Below are positions 42,692 to 53,601 of a stretch of DNA of 57,381 bases, in pieces. Source of the stretch: Bacteroidia bacterium. GTDB taxonomy: Bacteria; Bacteroidota; Bacteroidia; UKL13-3. The notes under the pieces are model-generated. The model saw only the letters and a list, made by a program, of their open reading frames with translations, searched no databases and was not told the DNA's origin. The stretch covers positions 1 through 57,381 of the forward strand of contig JAIBAK010000020.1 of the NCBI GenBank assembly GCA_019695215.1, read 5' to 3'. The position numbers were made by a program, and so were the translations under genes. Position 1 is the first letter of the stretch, and the number at the start of each line of letters is the position of its first letter.

Positions 42692-43861
42692 TCAATAAAT
42701 CAAGTCAGGCTCGTAGGACGAAAAGTTTCTGGCAGAGTCCGGAACACGCAAATAATGATACGGACCCAAAGGGTCAACTTCGTTTCGGTTGTATAAAGTC
42801 CCTAAGAATGGAAATTCCTGATGAATATGGGTGCTCAGGCCATTCAATCTTTGCATCACTTCACTAAGACTCATGTCCCATTCTTTTGCGAGTCGTTCGG
42901 CTGACGGTTCCATGAATGAAATGTAAAGCAACTCTAGTTGGGTATGGTCCTGTTTTCTACTAAAATCTATTGAGGATCCACTTATCAGTGTGCGTTGGTT
43001 TTCCAAAGCCTTTTTGCGTCCAAGAGCTCGTGCTGTAAATTCAGCCGGAGTATAATATCCGGGTACAACGGTGGTAGCAAAAAACGGCTGCAAAATATTT
43101 ACTTCATGACACCAGAGGCATTTGGCGGGTTTGCCGGCACTGCTTTTTGAGGAGTCAGATGCCGGAATCAGGTTTCCATTGGTATTGTATATTCCGAATC
43201 GTAGTTGTCCGTTTGGCATCACATCGAACACTTCAAATTCAGTTATAGTATAATTGCCTGTTAAAATAGACCCCTCTGTTTCATGGGCCACAAAAGCCGT
43301 TTGAAATAATGTGCTATCTGTTGGAAATTCGATGATCCGGTGTTTGTAGGAAACCTCGGATTCAATAATTCCTGCTTTTTTAGATTCAAAACTATAACGT
43401 GTTCTGAATAGTGGATATGTGGTGGCAATTCCGGTAATGGCATAATAATGTTTGCTGGAATTAACAGTAAGCATGATAAATCGGCCAATATCCATTCCAC
43501 CGCTTTTTCTGTATTCCTCACTTTCTTTAAAGTTGGTTACAAGTTTGAAAAGATTTTTTTTTGCCTGATCTGAAAAGCCAGCCTTATTCATATTGACTTG
43601 CAAGAGTGAGTTAGACTTCCAGAAAAAGAGTTCATCGTCATCCTCAACAGGAAGAGTGGCGCCTAGAAAGGATAAACCCCATCGAAGACCGGTAAGCACC
43701 TGTTCAGGTGTTTGGTTAGCATGAGATGGATTCCACCGTAAAAAAATAGTTAAGGAAGCAACCGGTTCTGCATCATGACGGCAGGCGTCAACAATCATAC
43801 TCACGGGTAAGAGAGTCAAAATGAGGAAATATATTGTAATTGTATGTTCTCTGAATCTCAT
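42692..43861 (-). CDS. Unclassified exported protein with one CxxCH heme-c motif, probable lipoprotein
   Basis: I recognise no family. 389 aa, with an N-terminal hydrophobic segment ending SMIVDAC (lipobox-like, Cys27) followed by a soluble domain of about 360 residues. A single CLWCH (Cys248, Cys251, His252) in AKCLWCHEVNILQPFF would attach heme c. The sequence around it (tail ends FLGTLYNRNEVDPLGPYHYL) does not resemble standard cytochrome c. Located 20 nt after the flippase and 4 nt before the radical SAM/SPASM gene, so co-transcription is likely. Whether it really carries heme is not proven; it needs a c-type maturation system and export. Confidence 0.78.
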   Translation of the reverse strand: MRFREHTITIYFLILTLLPVSMIVDACRHDAEPVASLTIFLRWNPSHANQTPEQVLTGLRWGLSFLGATLPVEDDDELFFWKSNSLLQVNMNKAGFSDQAKKNLFKLVTNFKESEEYRKSGGMDIGRFIMLTVNSSKHYYAITGIATTYPLFRTRYSFESKKAGIIESEVSYKHRIIEFPTDSTLFQTAFVAHETEGSILTGNYTITEFEVFDVMPNGQLRFGIYNTNGNLIPASDSSKSSAGKPAKCLWCHEVNILQPFFATTVVPGYYTPAEFTARALGRKKALENQRTLISGSSIDFSRKQDHTQLELLYISFMEPSAERLAKEWDMSLSEVMQRLNGLSTHIHQEFPFLGTLYNRNEVDPLGPYHYLRVPDSARNFSSYEPDLIY

Positions 43862-43881
43862 TGCAGCAAATTAGCTTTTCT

Positions 43882-45084
43882 TTATTTCGTTTGCAAATTT
43901 GAGTTTATCGGTTTCAATTTTGATTTAAAAATTAAATAATAGTATGCCAACATGGCTATTTGAGCAATGGCAGTAGCTGCTATTGCTCCGCTGATACCAT
44001 AAGAGGAGATGGTAAGAAGTAGAACTCCAACACTTACAAAAATGCCCACCAGATTAGCGGTTATTACTTTTTTTTCTCTTTTACCCTTAAACAGGTAAAA
44101 CACAAAGGGGCCAAACCAATAACCGGGTAAACAAGCTAGAAATCCCCATACGTACCAGTTAAGTTCATGTGGCATATGGTACACGTAATGCATCATTGCT
44201 GCTAAAATGAGTAATCCTACAATAGAGATTACCGTTCCGATGAGCAATAACCATCGTGAAGTTTGTTCTATTTTTTTTATGTCAAAACGATACAGGTTCG
44301 AAAGGAAGGGGTATATAAGGAAGGCCGGGCCCATTCTTATAAGAATAAGGAAATTTGAAAAAACATGGTAGCGGGCTAATTCGCTTTTTGGCATCCAGGC
44401 GTCAATCAGCGCAAGGTCTACTTTGGTTTGCACTAGTCCGGTGAAAGCAAGAAACATAAACGGTGATGAATCCTTTAATAGGTTCGTAGAAATACTAAGC
44501 CATTCAGAAGGATAAAGCCAGGGGCGAAAAACAACCAGATATATCAACGCACGAATAATATTGGATAGAGTGATAAGTAGCAGAACGCTGTTGAAAGTGA
44601 TGGATTCAAACATAAGAACTATACCTGCTGAAATAAACAGCGCAGAAACGATTTCCGCATAAACTGCAAGTTTGAATTTCTTCTGGTAAGTAATTACTGA
44701 CTCGAACGATTGGGTAATATATCGACAGGTTATCCAGATGGCCACATGGATAAACGATATGGAGGGTAAGCACAGGGAAAGCATGATGATGGAAGGAAAG
44801 AGCAGCAGGAAAAAACGCACCCCAAAAGATCTGTTCCATTCGGTGTATTTCCTATTAGGGAATTGTCCGAATTGGCGAGTAAGGAATTCTTTATTACCCC
44901 AGGCAACAAAAGCCGTGGTGATGTATTGAATTAATTGTAGTTCAACAATCATTCCCCACCATTGGGGGGAAAAATATCTGTTGATGAGGATTGAGAATAA
45001 TTGATTTCCCAGGCCCGGTGCCAGACTGAAAATGGCATTGTATACAATAAAACCGATTCGCTGATGGATTTTTGTGCCTGTCAT
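43882..45084 (-). CDS. Polysaccharide flippase, Wzx/MATE-like
   Basis: 400-aa integral membrane protein with about 12 helices, for example IGFIVYNAIFSLAPGLGNQL, FVSVGVLLLTISSYGISGAI and AIAQIAMLAYYYLIF. The conserved GNQLFSILINRYFSPQWWG and IGTVISIVGLLI segments fit the polysaccharide transporter (PST/MVF-like) family that moves lipid-linked repeat units to the periplasm. It is the first gene of the leftward set that continues into the CxxCH lipoprotein, radical SAM/SPASM and methyltransferase genes, connecting the modifying enzymes to surface glycan export by position. Confidence 0.86.
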   Translation of the reverse strand: MTGTKIHQRIGFIVYNAIFSLAPGLGNQLFSILINRYFSPQWWGMIVELQLIQYITTAFVAWGNKEFLTRQFGQFPNRKYTEWNRSFGVRFFLLLFPSIIMLSLCLPSISFIHVAIWITCRYITQSFESVITYQKKFKLAVYAEIVSALFISAGIVLMFESITFNSVLLLITLSNIIRALIYLVVFRPWLYPSEWLSISTNLLKDSSPFMFLAFTGLVQTKVDLALIDAWMPKSELARYHVFSNFLILIRMGPAFLIYPFLSNLYRFDIKKIEQTSRWLLLIGTVISIVGLLILAAMMHYVYHMPHELNWYVWGFLACLPGYWFGPFVFYLFKGKREKKVITANLVGIFVSVGVLLLTISSYGISGAIAATAIAQIAMLAYYYLIFKSKLKPINSNLQTK

Positions 45085-47066
<1,982 letters not shown>

Positions 47067-47069
<3 letters not shown>

Positions 47070-47119
47070 TCAAATAAAAAATGGCTGAATTTCGTGTGAT
47101 CTGACAATTTATTTGATTA
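47067..47119. repeat. 12-bp inverted repeat between convergent genes
   Basis: TAATCAAATAAA (47067-47078) and TTTATTTGATTA (47108-47119) are exact reverse complements separated by 29 nt. The left arm overlaps the stop of the FAD oxidoreductase gene. It could be a weak bidirectional terminator or a relic of insertion. Confidence 0.55.
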
Positions 47120-47129
47120 AGATCATCTG

Positions 47130-48683
47130 TTAAGGCAACTCAAGAATACGTAACGAATAAAAACCCGGACCTCGGCCTTTGTCACTGAGGTACAATACCT
47201 GCTTTTGATTGATGCGTACGGCCTTTTTAATAAACTCCCCCGGGAGTTTGGTGTTGCCTAAACTATGCGGAGTAAACGGATAAGATGTGCTTTCCGAAGC
47301 TATTAGTGGAGATGCAATTACTTTTTCTTGAGGTCCGTTCATGTCAAAATACTTAATCGATAATTTGCCGGCACTCAAATTAAAATCATAAATCAACAAG
47401 GCTTCTTCTTTTTCCAGAGCATAATCATTTTCAATTTGTGCATGATAAAGAAATGCTGGAGCAAGAATTAGCAAAAACAATGCAGCATGTACTGGTTTCC
47501 ATTGAAGATGCATATGATAAATAATCAAACCCCACGCAAGTAACATGAGCATTAAGCGGGGGTATTGCAGCCATTCAGGAAAGTTCTGAAATGAATCAAC
47601 AGGTACATTGCAAAACAAAAAAAATACTGACACTAGCCACCACCGGATTGGAGAAGACATGATCAGCACCAGTGCGGTGAAAGGTATGATAAAAGAAACT
47701 AAGCCATAGGTGGTTCCATAACCGTTGATTAACAAACCAGCCATAAACCATATGGAAAAGCGTTGCAGACTGCTCTGTTCTCTGCCGGTTGCAGCTGCAG
47801 CACCAATTGAAACAATAATTGCCTTGAACAGATTGTTCACAATGACATATAACCAGGGTAAGTGAACCAATTCGTTTGGGTTATGCATTTTGTCATGCAC
47901 CAACATATTGCGCAATGCAACCTGCATGCTCTGGTAATAGAAAGTGAAAGTATGGTTCAACTCACCATTGGCTATACGAGGTAAAATATACCAGTGATAG
48001 TTAAACCATACATCCCATCCCAATAGAGGAATCATCAACGCTGATCCCACAACTACAACAATTATTGTTCGTAACAATGTACGATAGTCTTTTTCAAAAA
48101 ACAGAAAACACAACAATATAGCTGGAAAAATTTTGAAAAGAATGCAGAAGCCCCAGAAAAAAGCAGCCTTCCAACTATTGCCTTTTTCAAACGAAAGGTA
48201 ACCTTCGATTAATAGTGCGGTAAGCAAAACATAGGCCTGACCTTGAGCAAAACTTGAACGCATGGGTGTGAAAAAAACAGGAATGAGAATTAGTCCCTGC
48301 CATAGTGGAATTCGGAGGTAAGTTAGTAGACGTCTTAACGACCAAATCAAAAGGAGAGCTGTACCCATATTCCATACTACCTTAGCCACACCATAATCTA
48401 GCCATGTGATGGGAATATAGGTAATGGTGGTTACTACTGGAAGCGGATTGTAATTCAGAAAAAAATTTCTCAACCCCATTTGATGCAGTCGGAGATTAAA
48501 TGAAATTGGTTCATATACCCATGATCCAAATTGTCCGTTGCGTAAAAAGAGAGAGCCAAAATAGTAGTTACCGAAATCGCCAATGGGTTGCTTTAGGGTG
48601 ATCAATTGCAATGCAATAAAAAACAAAGCAAAGCAGGTGCTGAAAATTAAAGAGGATCGTTTATCAGTAAGCGTTTTTATCAC
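47130..48683 (-). CDS. GT87-type (DUF2029) membrane glycosyltransferase
   Basis: 517-aa membrane protein with about 11 helices; the arrangement GFCILFKIFPAILLCFLFF after SFAQGQAYVLLTALLIEGYL matches the polyprenol-phosphate-mannose GT87 group, with the early acidic loop KQPIGDFGNYYFG as the likely catalytic Asp. The C-terminal ~110 residues are a soluble beta domain, longer than in simple GT87 proteins. Start is GTG at 48683, overlapping the sugar transferase 3' end by 20 nt; no alternative ATG exists nearby. Probably adds one sugar to the lipid-linked repeat on the outer face. Confidence 0.84.
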   Translation of the reverse strand: MIKTLTDKRSSLIFSTCFALFFIALQLITLKQPIGDFGNYYFGSLFLRNGQFGSWVYEPISFNLRLHQMGLRNFFLNYNPLPVVTTITYIPITWLDYGVAKVVWNMGTALLLIWSLRRLLTYLRIPLWQGLILIPVFFTPMRSSFAQGQAYVLLTALLIEGYLSFEKGNSWKAAFFWGFCILFKIFPAILLCFLFFEKDYRTLLRTIIVVVVGSALMIPLLGWDVWFNYHWYILPRIANGELNHTFTFYYQSMQVALRNMLVHDKMHNPNELVHLPWLYVIVNNLFKAIIVSIGAAAATGREQSSLQRFSIWFMAGLLINGYGTTYGLVSFIIPFTALVLIMSSPIRWWLVSVFFLFCNVPVDSFQNFPEWLQYPRLMLMLLAWGLIIYHMHLQWKPVHAALFLLILAPAFLYHAQIENDYALEKEEALLIYDFNLSAGKLSIKYFDMNGPQEKVIASPLIASESTSYPFTPHSLGNTKLPGEFIKKAVRINQKQVLYLSDKGRGPGFYSLRILELP

Positions 48684-49383
48684 CTAAAATCACCAATTTA
48701 ACAGTTTTTAAAATAATCCATAAATCCAGAAACGCATTCCATTTTTTGATGTAAAGTAAATCGAGGCGCACGCGGCTGCGCAGCATATAAGCATCTTTCA
48801 CTTCACCCCGATAACCTTCTACCTGAGATAACCCCGTGATGCCCGGGCGAATTTGCTGGCGAAGATGGAAGTTTTCAATTTGTTTGGAATATTCAATGGT
48901 GTGTTTGAGCATATGAGGTCGTGGCCCGATAATCGACATATCGCCAATGAGCACATTAAAAAATTGAGGCAACTCATCCAGACTGAATTTGCGCAAAAAT
49001 TTTCCGAACAGGGTAATTCGCGGGTCATTTTGGGTAGTTTGTACCGAGTGTGCATCTTCATTCAGCATCATGGTACGAAGTTTAAAACACTTAAATGTTT
49101 TGTGAGCGACACCGGTGCGTTCCTGAATAAAAAATACCGGTCCTTTGGATGTAAGTTTTATTAAAAGAGCTAGCAATGGTAAAAGCCATGACAAAAACGC
49201 GGTTACAACAACAAATGAAATGGCAATATCCATGGTGCGTTTGATATAACGGTTAAGCCGAAACTCGAGTGGTTTTCTGTCTGGCTTAAAAGTTAATATT
49301 CGAGCCTCATAAAAACTGTCACTACCGTACAATGATTTAATACGGGAGGGTAATTTAGAAATTTTTCTTTTGTTTAAGGGCAT
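48664..49383 (-). CDS. Initiating sugar-1-phosphate transferase (bacterial sugar transferase, PF02397)
   Basis: 239-aa protein that links the first sugar phosphate to undecaprenyl phosphate, starting each repeat unit. One membrane helix (MDIAISFVVVTAFLSWLLPL) precedes the catalytic block: GPVFFIQERTG, FKCFKLRTM, LDELPQFFNVLIGDMSIIG and RPGITGLSQVEGYRGE. It is the short monotopic form, without the multi-pass N-domain of WcaJ. A single such gene in the locus is consistent with one polysaccharide. Start overlaps nothing; 16 nt after the O-antigen ligase-like gene. Confidence 0.95.
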   Translation of the reverse strand: MPLNKRKISKLPSRIKSLYGSDSFYEARILTFKPDRKPLEFRLNRYIKRTMDIAISFVVVTAFLSWLLPLLALLIKLTSKGPVFFIQERTGVAHKTFKCFKLRTMMLNEDAHSVQTTQNDPRITLFGKFLRKFSLDELPQFFNVLIGDMSIIGPRPHMLKHTIEYSKQIENFHLRQQIRPGITGLSQVEGYRGEVKDAYMLRSRVRLDLLYIKKWNAFLDLWIILKTVKLVILGDKNAY

Positions 49384-49399
49384 AATTAACGGGTCAAAA

Positions 49400-50662
49400 T
49401 TACGGACTTGATAGCTGTTTGTTGCTATTGGTCTGTATTTTATTGTTCACTACAAAGAGTGAACAGAAAAAAACAAACCATACCACTCCTTTGTTGGCAC
49501 TTAAAAAACACTCGGTCATATTTAAGAAGCACACAGCTAACAAGAGCATGGCAAAGGCAAAATGGTTGCCCGAGATAGTTTTAGCCCATAGCCATATTAT
49601 CCACAGTATCCAGCAAAGCAAACCCAATAACCCCTGACTCAACACGAATTCAATGTATTGGTTGTGTGGATTGTAGCCTCTGTATCCGCTATCGCCAAGC
49701 GATGGATTTCCCATATACATGCCACTTTTTTCATATTTTTCATTGAGCAATTGTTGAAAATCACCAGTGCCAACACCCGTTAGCCAGGCCTTTTTTTCGG
49801 AAAGGATGGATAGGGAATGCCTCCAGATAACTGTTCGAAGGGTAGCACCGCTGAAGGGGGTATTGTAGACGAATTTGTCTTTTGTAATTACGTTCTTATC
49901 ACTTTTAATTTCGGCTAAAAAACGCTGCTGAAGAAAGGGAGTGAAACCAATAATAATTACAAAAGAAAGAAGGGTAAATAAGGCCGCAGTTATTTTAAAC
50001 CTCACTGATAAACCAATTTTTAAAATAAGATAACTTAGAGAAACAAGTAAAAATAAAGCGATGACCATTTTTGAACTAAGCAACACAATACAGAAAGTTA
50101 GAAATATAAAAACCACCGGAGCGGATTTATTGAAAAGCTGATGGCTGAGAGTAAAAACGCACCCAAATAAGCAATACATTGAAAGGTAAATGGCATTAAA
50201 ATGAATTCCTTCACTCAGGTTGTGGTAGAAAAATACATCGCTATTTGCATTGAAAAAAAAGAAGGAGATAGCAGCCAGCGAAACCATGTACAGGCAGGCA
50301 ATTACCACCGAAAGTACATAAGCCCTTAGAATAGTTAGAAGTTGTTTGGAAGAAAATGACGGCAATATCAAAAATGCTACGGGGAAAATAACCAGACTCA
50401 ACTTGCGTTCGGCAAAAAGCCAGGCTTCGTTTTTATTGTTGCTTAATAACCATCCTGCTAAAACTAAAATAAATAGTAAAACAGAAAACAGAAGAACCGG
50501 ATAACTCCTTGCATTTTGTTTGAAAACCGGATATGAAAAACGAAGTAAAGTGGTTGCAAGAAAAAGAATAATCAGCAAACTGTTTACCGGTATGGGTAAA
50601 ACAAAAGAGGCGGCCACAGCCACTGCCAAAAAGTAAGAACATGTGTCTAAAAAACGTTGCAT
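49400..50662 (-). CDS. O-antigen ligase/polymerase family protein (Wzy_C)
   Basis: 420-aa protein with about 11 helices. The large loop contains AWLTGVGTGDFQQLL and NPHNQYIEFVLSQGLLGLLC, the Wzy_C (PF04932) hallmark of O-antigen ligase WaaL and some polymerases. A second polymerase-like protein is encoded at 53598-54836, so one may polymerise and the other ligate; which is which cannot be read. 3 nt separate it from the glycosyltransferase gene. Confidence 0.87.
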   Translation of the reverse strand: MQRFLDTCSYFLAVAVAASFVLPIPVNSLLIILFLATTLLRFSYPVFKQNARSYPVLLFSVLLFILVLAGWLLSNNKNEAWLFAERKLSLVIFPVAFLILPSFSSKQLLTILRAYVLSVVIACLYMVSLAAISFFFFNANSDVFFYHNLSEGIHFNAIYLSMYCLFGCVFTLSHQLFNKSAPVVFIFLTFCIVLLSSKMVIALFLLVSLSYLILKIGLSVRFKITAALFTLLSFVIIIGFTPFLQQRFLAEIKSDKNVITKDKFVYNTPFSGATLRTVIWRHSLSILSEKKAWLTGVGTGDFQQLLNEKYEKSGMYMGNPSLGDSGYRGYNPHNQYIEFVLSQGLLGLLCWILWIIWLWAKTISGNHFAFAMLLLAVCFLNMTECFLSANKGVVWFVFFCSLFVVNNKIQTNSNKQLSSP

Positions 50663-50664
50663 TG

Positions 50665-51756
50665 CTATAACGAAGATAGCATCAGTTGTTCATATTGTGA
50701 ATTTATTTGTGGCCAGCTGTACTGATTATTTATCTTAGCCAGATTTTTTTGCTTCCATTCTTTGTGCTGTTCTGATGAAGGGTTGCTGGTAATTAATTTC
50801 GTGATGTCGTTAGCAGTATTAAAATACCAGGCCTCTTCACCCAGGGGGTGCCGGTTAAACAGGTTGTTGTGCGCGCAAATGGTTGCCTGCGATGCCATAG
50901 CTTCCAGCAGGGAGGGATTAGTTCCGCCAACCGAGTGCCCGTGAAAATATATAGCCGAGTAATAACGCAGGTTGTTAAGCACATTTATGTCATATATCGG
51001 GTCATGGAAAATTATATTTTTAAAATGGCCGTACAAGGCTTTCATTTTTGTACCATACTTGTTTTGATGGTTTCCTATTAAAACAAGTTTTTTGTCCGTT
51101 TTACTCAGTGAAAATCCTTGAATGATTGTTTCTATATTATTTTCCGGCTCAAATCGGGCCAATGCCAGATAATAGGAAAAGGGAATAAATTGCTGCTGTT
51201 TCACTACCCCTTCATCGGGGTTGGTGAATGCTGTTGCTCCATAAGCAATATAAGCGGGGTTGCAATGAAAAGTATCGCTGAGGTAAACTTTAATTCCGGG
51301 CGAATCAGCAATGAGCACATCACTTGATTTGGCTGCAAGTTTTTCGGCATATTTTAAAAAACGCTTTATTAATTCTGAATATTTACTTCTTTTCCATTCC
51401 AGCCCATCCATATTGGTAACGAGCACTGATTGCGATGGAAGAAGCCAGTGCCATATGGAACTGCTGGTATAGCCAAGCTGAAGAATAATATCCGGCTTAA
51501 GTTTGCGGATTTGCATAATGCAATTCAGATCATAAATAAACTGGCCGGCAGTTCCGATTGTTTTTTCAGGGTCATAACAATGGACTATATGAACTCCTTT
51601 CCACAACTTTTCTTTGTATGGATGAGCCGATGAATTGAATACCCAAACTTCATGCTGGTGCTTTACCAGATACTCCGAAAGATATTGAGCTAACTGCTCA
51701 AATCCCCCGTAATTGTTCGGAATCCCCCTTGTACCTAAAATAGCAACCCTCATCAT
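50665..51756 (-). CDS. Glycosyltransferase, GT4-like with DUF1972 N-terminus
   Basis: 363-aa GT-B transferase. It opens MRVAILGTRGIPNNYGGFEQ, the DUF1972/rhamnosyltransferase-like signature, and continues with the GT1/GT4 C-domain: ARFEPENNIETIIQGFSLS, KLVLIGNHQNKYG, SVGGTNPSLLEAMASQATIC. The sugar is unknown. Two ATGs (51756 and 51753) are adjacent; its start shares one base with the oxygenase stop (TAATG), so translation is coupled. Confidence 0.92.
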   Translation of the reverse strand: MMRVAILGTRGIPNNYGGFEQLAQYLSEYLVKHQHEVWVFNSSAHPYKEKLWKGVHIVHCYDPEKTIGTAGQFIYDLNCIMQIRKLKPDIILQLGYTSSSIWHWLLPSQSVLVTNMDGLEWKRSKYSELIKRFLKYAEKLAAKSSDVLIADSPGIKVYLSDTFHCNPAYIAYGATAFTNPDEGVVKQQQFIPFSYYLALARFEPENNIETIIQGFSLSKTDKKLVLIGNHQNKYGTKMKALYGHFKNIIFHDPIYDINVLNNLRYYSAIYFHGHSVGGTNPSLLEAMASQATICAHNNLFNRHPLGEEAWYFNTANDITKLITSNPSSEQHKEWKQKNLAKINNQYSWPQINSQYEQLMLSSL

Positions 51757-52526
51757 TAATGTTTGGCTGTGGCACTGCCAAAAAGTTTATTTTTTAACTT
51801 AACAGCGGGGCCATACATGCGGGCAAGGAATTTTTTCACTACTTCATCATCTCCCACATGCCAGTCAGTAGTTCTTGGTTTTTCAATCAGATGTTTGTGT
51901 ATGGTGTAGGCATAAGATGCCACCGAAGTTCGTGATTTCCCCTCGGGAAAGTTTGTTTTATGATATCCGTGTAATGTGAAGTTTCGTGTTTGTTGAATCA
52001 CCATTCGGTTGAAAGGGATTTCAATAGCTGTTTTTTCTCCGCTTCGTAAATCTTCTAATTGTAATTGCCCGCCATACTCGGGTTGCCAACCCTCATTCAG
52101 GTATAAGAGGAGGTTCAGGTTTCGGTACCAGTTTTTATGTAAAGGGTGGTAATTAAAATCGAGGTGCATATCGAGAAAACTGTTCTTCTTCCCCTGATGA
52201 ATACCTCCGCCATGAAAATTTTTATCAATGAAAACGGTTTCGTTAGAGATAAAGCATAAAAACTTTTCAAATTGCTCCGAAGTAAGGTCGTCATACAGTT
52301 CTTTGAATAACGGTGACAAACCGGCAAATTTTGATTTCTCGAATTTATTGGCCGCAAAAACATAATCCCGGCTTTTGGTATCAATGTCGGGCATTTCACT
52401 TACCAGCTGATGCAGTTTTTGGGTGTCGCAAAAATTGTCTATTACAAGATGAGGGAAAGGTTTTGCCAGCAGAAATCTGTTGCGCAGTTCTTCTTTTTCT
52501 TTTTCTAATCTGTCAAATTGTATCAT
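51756..52526 (-). CDS. 2-oxoglutarate-Fe(II) oxygenase
   Basis: 256-aa non-heme iron dioxygenase. The HxD...H metal triad appears in LDMHLDFNYHP (His121, Asp123) and NFTLHGYHK (His186 or His189), with the 2OG-binding Arg199 in KSRTSVASYAY. YGGQLQLEDL and IEIPFNRMVI are typical of prolyl-4-hydroxylase-like folds. It overlaps glycosyltransferase genes on both sides (1 nt and 14 nt), so it belongs to the glycan operon. It may hydroxylate a sugar or a lipid-linked intermediate; such oxygenases occur in O-antigen clusters, substrate unproven. Confidence 0.92.
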   Translation of the reverse strand: MIQFDRLEKEKEELRNRFLLAKPFPHLVIDNFCDTQKLHQLVSEMPDIDTKSRDYVFAANKFEKSKFAGLSPLFKELYDDLTSEQFEKFLCFISNETVFIDKNFHGGGIHQGKKNSFLDMHLDFNYHPLHKNWYRNLNLLLYLNEGWQPEYGGQLQLEDLRSGEKTAIEIPFNRMVIQQTRNFTLHGYHKTNFPEGKSRTSVASYAYTIHKHLIEKPRTTDWHVGDDEVVKKFLARMYGPAVKLKNKLFGSATAKH

Positions 52527-53601
52527 GGTGTTTCAGCATTTCAGTATAAGCATTCAATGTTTTGGCTGCAGCTATTTCCCAGGTAAAATTGGAAAGTACG
52601 TGGGTTTTAAGCAAGTTGTTTTTTTCAGCTTTATACGCCTGTTCTATCGTTTCTCTTATAGATTCAATATTATCGGGCTCGCAATAATACGCATAGTTCT
52701 CAAAATAATCCATTACATCGCCCCGATTGGCCATTACTAAATTACATCCTGTAGCTGCCGCTTCCAGGTTTGATAATCCGGTGGTTTCAAACCAGCTTGG
52801 CATAGCATGCACTTTAGTTTGGCTATAAAACTCTAAAAGTTCTTTTTGCGGCATGTAATCTATAAATTTCACCTTAGTACCGGCCTCTTCCCTGCATTGC
52901 TGGTAATAGGCTTTTTGGTTGGGAGCCACCTGACCGATAAGGGTAAGATTATAACTGGTTTTATTTATGGCACGTATCAGATTAAGTTGATTTTTTCTTC
53001 CCTCAATACGACCTACACATAAAATGCCTTCGCGCGGCTGGCTGCTATCGGTTTCTTTAAACAGGGTTGGGTCAAAGCCATTTGGTATTATGCTAAACGG
53101 TAACTTCACACTGAAATCTTTTTGTAAACGTGCGTATTCGTTGCCTGAGTTAGGAAGTAGTAAGTCGGTTTTACTCAAAATGCTGTGAATAGAGCCATTA
53201 TGTCCTTTAATCCAATAGAGGGGGGTGCTTACTTTTTCGCCTTTCAGCACAAATTTGGCTAACGTTTTCAGATACTCAATTTGGTGGTATGGAAGTATTT
53301 TACTCAGTAAATTTATAACCCCTTTTCTGTGGAATCTGTCATACTCCCGGTAGTCGACATATATGCTCGACAAAGCAATTGGTATATTGGCGTGCATGGC
53401 ATGATACAATAAATCCTCACAATCGGTGATATTGAAAAAATGAATCAGATCAAAACGGGAATATTCTATTTTTTGGTCGGAAGTAAATATATCAACCGAA
53501 ACCCCAAGTTTCCCGAGCTCCTTAGCGGTTTGGGTCATTTGCACAGTATCGCCTCCCGGAACTGTATAAACATTTGGTCTGATAACGAAGGCCACTCTCA
53601 T
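52513..53601 (-). CDS. Glycosyltransferase family 4
   Basis: 362-aa GT-B retaining transferase. N-domain: MRVAFVIRPNVYTVPGGDTV, with donor-side LLPNSGNEYARL. C-domain: GILCVGRIEGRKNQLNLIRA, TLIGQVAPNQKAYY and the E-x7-E motif in MPSWFETTGLSNLEAAATGC. Length and motifs are standard. Its start overlaps the polymerase gene stop by 4 nt (ATGA) and its end overlaps the oxygenase start by 14 nt. Donor sugar unknown. Confidence 0.95.
   Translation of the reverse strand: MRVAFVIRPNVYTVPGGDTVQMTQTAKELGKLGVSVDIFTSDQKIEYSRFDLIHFFNITDCEDLLYHAMHANIPIALSSIYVDYREYDRFHRKGVINLLSKILPYHQIEYLKTLAKFVLKGEKVSTPLYWIKGHNGSIHSILSKTDLLLPNSGNEYARLQKDFSVKLPFSIIPNGFDPTLFKETDSSQPREGILCVGRIEGRKNQLNLIRAINKTSYNLTLIGQVAPNQKAYYQQCREEAGTKVKFIDYMPQKELLEFYSQTKVHAMPSWFETTGLSNLEAAATGCNLVMANRGDVMDYFENYAYYCEPDNIESIRETIEQAYKAEKNNLLKTHVLSNFTWEIAAAKTLNAYTEMLKHHDTI

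Noticed and set aside
41611..43861. RiPP precursor peptide near the radical SAM/SPASM gene
   Set aside because: The gaps on either side are only 4 and 10 nt, and no short Cys- or Gly-rich frame is visible nearby.
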